Positions 56,311 through 64,000 of a stretch of DNA of 64,000 bases are shown in pieces. The position numbers and the translations under genes are program-made. Source of the DNA: Vibrio sagamiensis NBRC 104589 (GTDB lineage: Bacteria; Pseudomonadota; Gammaproteobacteria; Enterobacterales; Vibrionaceae). The notes under the pieces are model-generated. The model ran no database searches. It saw only the letters and a list, made by a program, of their open reading frames with translations, and was not told the DNA's origin. The DNA lies in contig NZ_BJXJ01000003.1 in the NCBI RefSeq assembly GCF_007990935.1, positions 99,356 through 163,355 of the forward strand, read 5' to 3'. The stretch's first letter is position 1. Every line of letters starts with the position of its first letter.

Positions 56311-57210
56311 ATGTCTGACTCGAACTGGTTGAGTGAATTTCCAGAAATGGATCGCACTGACCTTAGAGCCATCCGCAAAACACTCGATGGCGCCTATCGC
56401 GATTTCTCGCGTGAATACGGTGACCTGATTGAATCTTTCTTTGACCCACTGCTCTCATTTCTGGTGTGGTTTGAAAAACTTCTTATTTCAACTCCTTGGT
56501 TTATCATCCTCGCGATTTGTACTGGATTAGTTTATGCCGCAAGCCGCTCTTGGAAACTTGCGGTCGCATGTTTTGGTTCTCTGATACTGATAGGTTATTT
56601 CGGTATGTGGGAAGACACCATGAGGACACTCAGTATTATCACCGTTTGTACCATGCTTGCAATAGCCCTTGGTATTCCAATCGGTATCGCTATGGCGCGT
56701 TCTAACCGAGTGCAATCAATCGTTACACCGTTACTGGATGTGATGCAAACGATGCCCGCTTTTGTTTACCTTATCCCTGTCGTTATGTTACTCGGTATAG
56801 GCAAAATACCGGGGCTCATTGCCGTTGTAATTTATGCGATTCCTCCAGTGATTCGTTTAACTAATCTTGGGATCCGCTTGGTCGATAAAGAGGTGTTAGA
56901 AGCGGCGACTGCGTTTGGTGCCAGTAAAAAGCAGCGCTTAATTGGCGTGCAATTACCATTGGCTATGCCAACTATTATGGCGGGCATCAACCAAACCATT
57001 ATGATGGCGCTATCCATGGTTGTTATTGCTTCAATGATTGGTGTAAAAGGGTTGGGACAGCCAGTATTAAAATCGATCACTAACCAATATTTCACACTCG
57101 GATTATTGAACGGCTTAGCGATTGTGGCCTTGGCGATTTTGTTCGACCGTGCATCACAAGCCTATGCAAAACGAACTCAAGCGCACTTAGGAGATCTGAA
57201 ACATGACTAA
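56311..57210 (+). CDS. proW: Glycine betaine ABC transporter, permease
   Basis: 299 residues, with a hydrophilic N-terminal segment of about 55 residues and then six or seven helices. The ABC permease loop EAATAFGASKKQRLIGVQLP and QTMPAFVYLIPVVMLLGIG are typical of ProW/OpuAB. It forms the membrane channel with ProV. Its end overlaps proV by 8 bases, indicating coupled translation. Confidence 0.95.
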   Translation: MSDSNWLSEFPEMDRTDLRAIRKTLDGAYRDFSREYGDLIESFFDPLLSFLVWFEKLLISTPWFIILAICTGLVYAASRSWKLAVACFGSLILIGYFGMWEDTMRTLSIITVCTMLAIALGIPIGIAMARSNRVQSIVTPLLDVMQTMPAFVYLIPVVMLLGIGKIPGLIAVVIYAIPPVIRLTNLGIRLVDKEVLEAATAFGASKKQRLIGVQLPLAMPTIMAGINQTIMMALSMVVIASMIGVKGLGQPVLKSITNQYFTLGLLNGLAIVALAILFDRASQAYAKRTQAHLGDLKHD

Positions 57211-58459
57211 GCCACTTATAGAAATCAGCGGCCTGTATAAGATCTTCGGCCCGAAACCTGATACGGTGATTGAACTTATAAAACAGGGACAAAGTAAAGA
57301 TCAAATTCTAGTAGAGACAGGCCATACAGTCGGTTTAAAAGACATCAATCTACAAATAAAAAAAGGTGAAATTTTCGTGATCATGGGACTGTCTGGCTCG
57401 GGTAAATCAACCATGATTCGTCACTTTAACCGTTTGATTGATCCTACGATGGGGCAGATTTTAGTTGAAGGTATCGATGTCATGCAGCTGTCGGCTACCG
57501 AATTGGAAGAGTTTCGTCGACATAAGATGTCGATGGTGTTTCAACGTTTTGGTCTATTGCCTCACCGCACCGTGGTCGATAATGTTGCCTACGGTTTAGA
57601 AATCCAAAGCATTAAGAAAGAAGTGCGTCTCGCAAAAGCCAATGAATGGTTGGAGGCAGTTGGTCTTAAAGGTTACGAAAATCAGTATCCTGCACAACTT
57701 TCTGGTGGGCAGCAGCAACGTGTTGGTTTGGCTCGTGCACTTGCGACCGATGCTGAAATTCTCCTGATGGATGAAGCTTTCTCCGCCCTTGACCCTTTGA
57801 TCCGTAGTGAGATGCAAGATCAACTGATTGAATTGCAAGAGAAGCTGCATAAAACCATTATATTTATTACCCATGACTTAGATGAAGCGCTACGTTTGGG
57901 TGATCGTATTGCCATTTTGAAAGATGGGGAATTGATACAGCAAGGCTCACCTGATGAAATCCTACTCCATCCTGCTGATGATTATGTAGAAGCCTTTGTT
58001 AAAGATGTAAATCGAGCTCGCGCACTAACCGTTGAAATCGTTATGAAGCCACCAGCATATCGCATCACAGCAACAACTATTGAAGAAGCTTTAATTGAAA
58101 TGAAGCGTGTTAAACAAGATTACGCTTATCATGTAACAGAAGATGGTTATCAAGGCGTTATTACTAAAGAAGGCTTGTTGGATGCTGCCAAGATGGATAG
58201 CTCGCAACAGCTTGATGAAGAGATCTATGAAGAAGTGCCGACGATATCTCCTGATTCTATGATTGAAGAAATTCTTCCTGATACCATGTCTTGTGACTAC
58301 TCACTGCCTGTTGTTGACGATGAAGGTAATTTGCAAGGCGAGTTAGAACGAAGTGCCGTTGCAGAAATCTTTACAGATAGCTCAGAAGATGAAGTGCCAC
58401 TCAAGGAAACCACAACTGCTGAGAATAATAATAAAGACTCTGGAGAACTTCTTCCCTGA
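57203..58459 (+). CDS. proV: Glycine betaine ABC transporter, ATPase with CBS domains
   Basis: 418 residues. Walker A GLSGSGKSTMIRHFNRL, signature LSGGQQQRVGLARALATDAE, Walker B ILLMDEAFSALDPLIRSEMQ and the switch histidine in IIFITHDLDEAL are intact. Residues 275-400 form a CBS pair (ITATTIEEALIEMKRVKQDY) that in the family senses ionic strength. The last 30 residues are acidic and low-complexity. It powers import by ProXW. AGGAGATC lies before the ATG, inside proW. Confidence 0.96.
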   Translation: MTKPLIEISGLYKIFGPKPDTVIELIKQGQSKDQILVETGHTVGLKDINLQIKKGEIFVIMGLSGSGKSTMIRHFNRLIDPTMGQILVEGIDVMQLSATELEEFRRHKMSMVFQRFGLLPHRTVVDNVAYGLEIQSIKKEVRLAKANEWLEAVGLKGYENQYPAQLSGGQQQRVGLARALATDAEILLMDEAFSALDPLIRSEMQDQLIELQEKLHKTIIFITHDLDEALRLGDRIAILKDGELIQQGSPDEILLHPADDYVEAFVKDVNRARALTVEIVMKPPAYRITATTIEEALIEMKRVKQDYAYHVTEDGYQGVITKEGLLDAAKMDSSQQLDEEIYEEVPTISPDSMIEEILPDTMSCDYSLPVVDDEGNLQGELERSAVAEIFTDSSEDEVPLKETTTAENNNKDSGELLP

Positions 58460-59016
58460 ATAATATGAGATGTGCGGTATAAATCGAATAGACCTAATTT
58501 AGGGGGTTAACGCTATTTTATTGTAAATATGTTTTGGAAATGTGTTTTTTACAGTTAACGATTTAATATAAGAGGCGAGATTTTTATTCGCCTCTAATTA
58601 TATAAATTACTAATGTATAAATGCTATGAATATAAACTAACATAGCACAGTCACTATTAATATAGGTGGGTTTTTCTATCATTCTTGTAGTTGCAATCGC
58701 GGTTTTAAAATTGAGTCTATCGCAGGTTTACGATTTTTCTTTCCTTTAAAGAAGAGAGCTTTACAATTCCTTTATTTCTCCAAATGAATAATCAATTAAT
58801 TTAGAGGTATTTTTAAAGTCTATGATTTATAAGTGATTATTTCTTAAATTCCCATGCTCTTCATGTTTTTAAAAAGGTTAATTCATATTTTCATAAGTTT
58901 TTATAAAAAGATTATATGATATTATTATAATTAATTAATTTATTGTTGTCTTTAATTTGCAAGGTGTTGCTGAATTAGCAAAGATAAAGTTAAATTTAGT
59001 ACTTCGAGCAATAAAT
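58460..59016. other. AT-rich gap with a terminator-like hairpin after proV
   Basis: This 557-base gap follows proXWV. AGAGGCGA (58571-58578) pairs with TCGCCTCT (58588-58595) and is followed by AATTATATAA, a plausible weak terminator. The remainder is strongly AT-rich and would contain the promoter of the OmpA-like gene. No gene or operator is clear. Confidence 0.5.
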
Positions 59017-60009
59017 ATGTCACCGTTTCATTCCTCAATAATATTTAGTGTGTTTGTACTGAGTGCATCTACACTGAGTGCCGAGACTGCTCCTTATTTA
59101 GGAGTAAAAGCAGGGTATCAATTTTCGCAAGATGATGCTTACCATTATAAAAAGGACCCAGAAGGTAGCATCGCGAGTCTATTTGCGGGCTATCAAATTG
59201 CACCTCAATGGGCGGTTGAAGCAGGGTATCAATATCATACTGAATTACATGCTTCAGCCACATCTGTTGATATCAAAACGTCACTGATTGAAGTCGCTGC
59301 TCGTTATGATTGGTATTGGCAAGAAAACGCTAGCCTTTATGGACGATTAGGTCTTGCCTATTGGAAAATGACCAAGCTTTCCCCAGACTTTAAACGAGAT
59401 GCAACTGGTTTTTCTCCGTTAGGAGAAATTGGATTGGCTTATCAGTTTACGCCTCGATTCAGAGGTTCACTTGGTTATCAATATATCGATGAAATTGGTG
59501 ACGCGAAAACCCGTTATTATGACAGTAATTCAATCATATGGGGCTTAAGTTACTCGTTCCCCTCTGATGATACAACCTCGATAGAGTCAGTAAAGATTCG
59601 CCCAATAAGTGCAGCCGTTATAGAACAACCAAATGTTCAATTTAGGCATCCTATATCTGAAACTTGTCGTTTTGAATTTGCTAGTTCTACTTTGAATAAA
59701 TCTTGTCAGGTGACATTGGTTGAGGCCGCAGAGGCATTATCAGTAGCTCCTCATATTCAAGTAAGTATTGTCGGTCACACGGATTCAACGGGAAGTTTGA
59801 AAGTGAACCAGGTGTTATCAGAGCGTCGTGCAAAGGCCGCTGCCCACTTTTTAGAACAGCATGGCGTAAGCTCTAGCCAATTAGATATTTCAGGCAAAGG
59901 AGAGTTAGAGCCTCTTGTTTTGAACGCCACAAAGGAAGGCCGAGCATCAAATCGTCGTGTGGAAATTCACCAAAAACCTGAAGTGAGTGAGGCAGCCAAT
60001 AATGAATAA
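59017..60009 (+). CDS. OmpA-family outer-membrane porin
   Basis: 330 residues from ATG 59017, chosen because a signal peptide follows directly ([17 protein letters not shown]). Residues 25-190 form an OmpA-like eight-stranded barrel ([38 protein letters not shown]), and 225-320 a peptidoglycan-binding OmpA domain ([48 protein letters not shown]). It tethers the outer membrane to the cell wall. An in-frame TTG at 58957 is unlikely. A repeat-bearing lipoprotein gene follows 28 bases later, probably as an operon. Confidence 0.88.
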   Translation: MSPFHSSIIFSVFVLSASTLSAETAPYLGVKAGYQFSQDDAYHYKKDPEGSIASLFAGYQIAPQWAVEAGYQYHTELHASATSVDIKTSLIEVAARYDWYWQENASLYGRLGLAYWKMTKLSPDFKRDATGFSPLGEIGLAYQFTPRFRGSLGYQYIDEIGDAKTRYYDSNSIIWGLSYSFPSDDTTSIESVKIRPISAAVIEQPNVQFRHPISETCRFEFASSTLNKSCQVTLVEAAEALSVAPHIQVSIVGHTDSTGSLKVNQVLSERRAKAAAHFLEQHGVSSSQLDISGKGELEPLVLNATKEGRASNRRVEIHQKPEVSEAANNE

Positions 60010-60037
60010 TGCAGTAATGAATAAGGGGAAGGGGCGT

Positions 60038-63000
60038 ATGAAAAAAAATGTTTTAGCCCTGTGCGGTCTTGTAGCTACACTTTTTTTAAATGGTTGTAAT
60101 AGTGAAGGGGGGTTTACTCCAGAAACTAAGGATAGTGATGAGGTCATTACTGCTACTTATAGCCTCACTATTACTTCAAATCAAGGAGGGGAAGTTACTC
60201 CTACTGAGGCTTCGGTTACTGCTGGCAAAAAGGCTTCATTTAATGTGATTCCATCGCCTGGATACAAAGTTAATAGTGTGGTGGTCAAAGAAGGGGAATG
60301 CCCTTTGCAGTTAGATGAAGTAATGAATAGTAATGAAACTGAATCGATGGTTTATGTGGTTGGACCAGTAGAGAGTGACTGTTTAGTTGCCGTCAGATTT
60401 GAGCCTGCTTTTTTACCTCTCGATCCAGTGTCACCTCTAGATTACCATGTCTCTATCACCTCAAATAATGGGGGAAAAGTTTCACCTGTAAAGGCCTCGG
60501 TCTCTTATGGTGACTTGGCCTCTTTTGAAGTCACTCCTTTTGTTGATTATAAGATTAGCAGTGTTGAGGTTCTAGAAGGGGAGTGTCCTTTGCAGCCATA
60601 TTTGGTAGTAAATAATAGTGAAAATGAGACAACGTCGACGATTTATACGGTTGGTCCGGTTGAAAGTAATTGTTCAGTGGCCGTCAAGTTTGAGTGGGTT
60701 GAGCCTTCATTTTTACCACTAGAACCCTTACCGTTACCTCTAGATTACTATGTAAACATGAATGTTTCTCCTATTGATGGAGGTTACCTCCACCTATCTG
60801 AATACGGAGATCGCTCTACTTCCATAAGCTTTAACCTCAAATCTGGTCAGTCGCAGGAGTTTTGGGTTAGCGAAAAAGAGGGCTATCGTTTAGATAAAGT
60901 AAATGTGATTGATACTGCAAACTGCGTTATCACCTCTTTACATAAATCAAATGGCATATCGACAGCAATGTTTAGTGTACAGTCTATTTCGGGTCGATGC
61001 GATGTGGATGTCAACTTTGTAAAAAAAGACTACAAACCACTTATCCCTAAGCCGACGTATACTATTAATTTTAATGTTATCGGCAGTGGAACAGCCTCTA
61101 TTAACCCCTTTATTTTTAGCGCATATGAAGGCGATAAAGTGTCATTTTCTGTGACACCATCAGAGGGCAGTCGCCTGGTTGGTACTAAGGGAGAAGGGTG
61201 TAATGTATTCAATAAAACAAAAAAAGAGGACCGTTATTCAGAAACTACTTACCTAACGACCCCTATAGAGTCAGATTGTACAATTACAGCCGAAGTGGAA
61301 GAGTATTATGATGTTTCCATTTCTAGCAGCACCAATGGTGTGATCAATAATTTTGTCGTGATTAACTCTGACGGTAGTATTGTAAATGATCCAAGTGTCA
61401 TTAAGGGCAACAATGAGCTTCTATTCAAAGTAAATGAGGAGCAGTCAGTGAAGTTTTACGTTGATGCGAAAGATGGTTTCTTAGAGAAAAAAATCTGGAG
61501 CTCGACGGGTTGTCAAGTAACTTCTATTCAACGTGACGGTGCCTATCAAACAAAGCCGACGACGATGGATTGCGATCATTACATTGACTTTGAAGCTTTG
61601 TGTAATGGCACTCCTTACACCTCTGAAGACACAATAGAAATCTTGCTTAATGATGAATCATTGTCTCAGCCAAATCTACTTGTTCTAAATAATCGCACGA
61701 TTCGTAAGGCAGTAAAAAATACGGCTTCTGATAAGACTACGGAGTATAAAAGCTTACTTTCAAGAGGTTTTAATTTTGATACTTCATGTGTTACCAATAT
61801 GAGCGGTTTATTTGAAAACGAACCTGCTTTTAACGAGGACATTAGTCACTGGGATACTTCGAGTGTGAAAGACATGAGTAAGATGTTTTATGGTGCAACT
61901 TTGTTCGACCAACCTCTTGATCATTGGGATACTTCAAATGTGACGAATATGGCCAGTATGTTTAAACGTGCTGCTTCTTTTAACCATGATATAAACTTTA
62001 ATGAAGTCACAGGCAGGTGGGACACTTCGAATGTGAAGAGTATGTACGATATGTTTAATAGTGCAAAATCATTTGATCAACCCATCGATCGCTGGGATAC
62101 CTCAAGTGTGACAAGTATGGGCAGGATGTTCTATAACGCCTCTTCTTTCGACCAGAATATAAATTTTAATAAAGCCACAGGTAGTTGGGATACTTCGAAT
62201 GTAAAGAATATGAGCTGGATGTTCAGTTATGCGAATAAATTCAATCATTACATTGGTGACTGGGACACTTCGAGTGTGATTGCTATGCAGAGTATGTTTG
62301 CTAACGCAAGACTATTCGACCAAAATATAAACTTTAAAAAAGACACCGGAAGTTGGAATACATCAAATGTGAAAAATATGAGCCGTATGTTTGAATTTGC
62401 TACTGCCTTTAGTCACCCTATTGGTGATTGGGATACCTCAAGTGTGACAAACATGAGCTATATGTTTTCAAAAGCAAGTTCTTTTAATCAACCTATCGGT
62501 GGTTGGGATACCTCGAGTGTCACAAATATGGACAATATGTTCTCTAGCGCAATTATCTTCAATCAGGATATTAACTTTAAAGAAACTACAGGCAGTTGGA
62601 ATACTTCAAATGTGACGAATATGAACTTCATGTTTTCTAAAGCAGCCAAGTTCGATCATGATATTGGACGTTGGGATACTTCTTCCGTTGAGAGCATGGA
62701 AGGGATGTTTCATGAAACTCCTTTCGATCAGGACATTAACTTTAAGGAAGATACTGGTAGTTGGGATACTTCCAACGTAAAGAATATGGAAGCGATGTTT
62801 AAAGGTGCATCTAAGTTCAATCAATACATTGGTGACTGGGATACCTCGAGTGTGAAAAATATGAGCTGGATGTTTCAAGAAGCAAGTAAATTCAATCAGG
62901 ATATTAACTTTAAGGAAGATACTGGCAGTTGGGATACCTCAAGTGTAGAAGATATGCACTCGATGTTCGCTTACGCTCGGGATTTCAATCAAAACATTGA

Positions 63001-63496
63001 TGGCTGGAACACTTCAAGAGTAACAAATATGAACGCAATGTTCCTTGGTATAGGCTTCGACTATGATATCGGTGGGTGGGATACCCAAAATGTAACAGAT
63101 ATGCAGTTAATGTTTGCTCACACTTCGCATTTCAATAAAAATATTGGTCTCTGGGATACGTCTTCCGTGAAAAATATGAGCTGGATGTTCTGGAGAGCAC
63201 TCTCATTTAATCAGGATATAAACTTTAAAGAAGACTCTGACAGTTGGGATACTTCTAATGTGACGGACATGAGTCAGATGTTCTATGATGCAAGAAACTT
63301 CGATCAATCTCTAGATAAATGGAATACTTCGAATGTCAGGAATATGAAGCGAATGTTCCTTAACGCAGAGAACTTCAATGGTAATCTGAGTGTATGGTGT
63401 GTTCCGAACATTACAGAAGAACCAAGTCAATTCTTTACAGTACGAGATGAGTCGAGAATGCCTAACTGGGGAAGCACGGCTTGTCAGTTACCTTGA
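60038..63496 (+). CDS. Large lipoprotein with DUF285/BspA-type repeats
   Basis: 1152 residues from ATG 60038 (AAGGGG upstream; longer starts from about 59987 are possible). The lipobox is in [10 protein letters not shown]. Residues of about 30-500 hold four or five divergent bacterial-repeat (InlB-B-like) domains, each with a SNQGGEVTP- or SSTNGV-type start and an ending [12 protein letters not shown]. From about residue 580 to the end come some 20 units around the core [20 protein letters not shown], the DUF285/BspA-like leucine-poor repeat. Units of about 25 residues ending DIG alternate with units of about 31 ending NINFKxDTG. Such proteins are usually surface exposed and mediate adhesion or protein contacts. 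It follows an OmpA-like gene. The function is inferred. Confidence 0.86.
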   Translation: MKKNVLALCGLVATLFLNGCNSEGGFTPETKDSDEVITATYSLTITSNQGGEVTPTEASVTAGKKASFNVIPSPGYKVNSVVVKEGECPLQLDEVMNSNETESMVYVVGPVESDCLVAVRFEPAFLPLDPVSPLDYHVSITSNNGGKVSPVKASVSYGDLASFEVTPFVDYKISSVEVLEGECPLQPYLVVNNSENETTSTIYTVGPVESNCSVAVKFEWVEPSFLPLEPLPLPLDYYVNMNVSPIDGGYLHLSEYGDRSTSISFNLKSGQSQEFWVSEKEGYRLDKVNVIDTANCVITSLHKSNGISTAMFSVQSISGRCDVDVNFVKKDYKPLIPKPTYTINFNVIGSGTASINPFIFSAYEGDKVSFSVTPSEGSRLVGTKGEGCNVFNKTKKEDRYSETTYLTTPIESDCTITAEVEEYYDVSISSSTNGVINNFVVINSDGSIVNDPSVIKGNNELLFKVNEEQSVKFYVDAKDGFLEKKIWSSTGCQVTSIQRDGAYQTKPTTMDCDHYIDFEALCNGTPYTSEDTIEILLNDESLSQPNLLVLNNRTIRKAVKNTASDKTTEYKSLLSRGFNFDTSCVTNMSGLFENEPAFNEDISHWDTSSVKDMSKMFYGATLFDQPLDHWDTSNVTNMASMFKRAASFNHDINFNEVTGRWDTSNVKSMYDMFNSAKSFDQPIDRWDTSSVTSMGRMFYNASSFDQNINFNKATGSWDTSNVKNMSWMFSYANKFNHYIGDWDTSSVIAMQSMFANARLFDQNINFKKDTGSWNTSNVKNMSRMFEFATAFSHPIGDWDTSSVTNMSYMFSKASSFNQPIGGWDTSSVTNMDNMFSSAIIFNQDINFKETTGSWNTSNVTNMNFMFSKAAKFDHDIGRWDTSSVESMEGMFHETPFDQDINFKEDTGSWDTSNVKNMEAMFKGASKFNQYIGDWDTSSVKNMSWMFQEASKFNQDINFKEDTGSWDTSSVEDMHSMFAYARDFNQNIDGWNTSRVTNMNAMFLGIGFDYDIGGWDTQNVTDMQLMFAHTSHFNKNIGLWDTSSVKNMSWMFWRALSFNQDINFKEDSDSWDTSNVTDMSQMFYDARNFDQSLDKWNTSNVRNMKRMFLNAENFNGNLSVWCVPNITEEPSQFFTVRDESRMPNWGSTACQLP

Positions 63497-63545
63497 TGAA
63501 ATTTACAGGGAGCGGTGGTTTTTTATAAAGAAAAACCTGAGACTC

Positions 63546-63567
63546 AAGGCGGTCACTTGGCCGCCTT
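63546..63567 (+). terminator. Terminator after the repeat lipoprotein gene
   Basis: AAGGCGG (63546-63552) pairs with CCGCCTT (63561-63567) over an 8-base loop, followed by CTTCATG. It is short but well placed, 50 bases after the stop codon. Confidence 0.7.
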
Positions 63568-63958
63568 CTTCATGATAAAACTACTTCGAAATTTAGCCAC
63601 TAAAGATTCTGATACATAACAATTTTGTTTAGATATGGGTTGAAAAAGTGGAGTGTCATTGTCTGCATTTCAGTAAGCGAGTTCCAACATATTCGAAGAA
63701 GAGGTCTAGATCGGACCGTTTTGTTTCCACTATTTTTATACGCTCTCCTTGTTATACATAACCTTTGTGATAAATACACTCATCTTTTTAAGACTAAAGA
63801 ACACACCTAAAATTTAGCTTGTTATTCATTGGTTTAGTTTGCTTTGTTTAGGCTGAGTTGCTGAAGAAAAAGGGGGGTAGGTATTAGATGTATTCAAATT
63901 TTCTGGGATAGGTGGTGTTATATGATTTGAAAGTTTGAACATTTATTTGCAGAAAAAA
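63568..63958. other. Gene-free stretch near the right edge
   Basis: I see no convincing gene here. A 61-codon open frame at 63625-63810 lacks a ribosome-binding site and family resemblance. The stretch separates the repeat lipoprotein from the terminator of a gene to the right. Confidence 0.4.
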
Positions 63959-63992
63959 AACAATGGGAACTGATTGCTCAGTTCCCATTGTT
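63959..63992 (-). terminator. Terminator of a minus-strand gene beyond the right edge
   Basis: AACAATGGGAACTGA and its complement form a 15-base perfect stem with a 4-base loop. On the minus strand the stem runs into TTTTTTTT (63952-63960), a textbook intrinsic terminator for a transcript entering from the right. Confidence 0.92.
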
Positions 63993-64000
63993 CATGAATA

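Noticed and set aside
61780..63400. Regularly spaced repeats resembling a CRISPR array
   Set aside because: The periodicity is in a continuous reading frame encoding WDTS-type protein repeats; repeat copies vary and there are no unique spacers.
63390..63575. Open frame overlapping the end of the repeat lipoprotein gene
   Set aside because: It is out of frame with the real gene, has no family resemblance and spans a terminator.

Overview
The window (about 40% GC) looks like chromosome of a Vibrionaceae gammaproteobacterium, probably Vibrio or Photobacterium. Three things suggest this: a Vibrio-type alkaline phosphatase; E. coli-like synteny blocks (ahpCF; ygjH-ebgRAC-ygjI; yeaD-gapA-msrB-yeaC; sppA-ansA; ydjA; topB) in Vibrio-like arrangements; and a dispersed palindrome built on TATACCCAAG. 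The species cannot be fixed by reading alone. I saw no rRNA, tRNA, CRISPR array, prophage or insertion sequence.

Layout. 1-1.2 kb: ahpF (cut by the left edge) and ahpC with a near-consensus OxyR site. 1.4-7.9 kb: a cluster read here as taurine nitrogen salvage: AGCS-type Na+/amino acid symporter, MocR/TauR-type regulator, taurine-pyruvate aminotransferase and a sulfoacetaldehyde-dehydrogenase-like enzyme; a shared motif, TTAGRGCCA, occurs in both regulatory gaps. 7.9-12.6 kb: two unrecognised secreted proteins in AT-rich DNA, an LtaS-like phosphoglycerol transferase and a small GlsB/YeaQ-type membrane protein. 12.6-17.1 kb: glutamate decarboxylase, an MscS-type channel and a LysO-type lysine exporter.

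17.3-30.8 kb: a galactose/lactose block. A decayed ygjI-like permease pseudogene is followed by ygjH, galR, the opposite-strand galETKM operon, ebgR, ebgA, ebgC and an intact ygjI. In E. coli ygjH adjoins ebgR; here galR and galETKM lie between them. LacI-family operators sit before ygjH, galE, ebgR (weak) and ebgA. Beta-galactosidase (EbgAC) would release galactose, which GalM, GalK, GalT and GalE pass into glycolysis.

30.9-37.3 kb: alkaline phosphatase with a candidate Pho box, a BCCT osmolyte transporter, a small tail-hydrophobic protein, a ChaN-like lipoprotein and rlmA. 37.4-50.1 kb: housekeeping genes yeaD, gapA, msrB, a lipoprotein, yeaC, ansA, sppA, fadH (with a FadR box), ydjA, topB and a small hypothetical gene. 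50.3-54.7 kb: a histone-deacetylase-fold hydrolase, a VOC protein and a YgjK-like GH63 lipoprotein. 55.1-58.5 kb: proXWV, preceded by a possible unannotated 45-aa membrane protein gene. 59.0-63.5 kb: an OmpA-like porin followed by an 1152-aa lipoprotein carrying about 20 DUF285/BspA-type repeats with an alternating long/short unit pattern. The right edge holds a terminator for a minus-strand gene outside the window.

The items most worth following are the taurine cluster and its putative operator, the repeat lipoprotein, the 45-aa frame before proX, the mosaic permease pseudogene and the palindrome family. All functional calls rest on reading motifs and remembered family similarity; no search was run.
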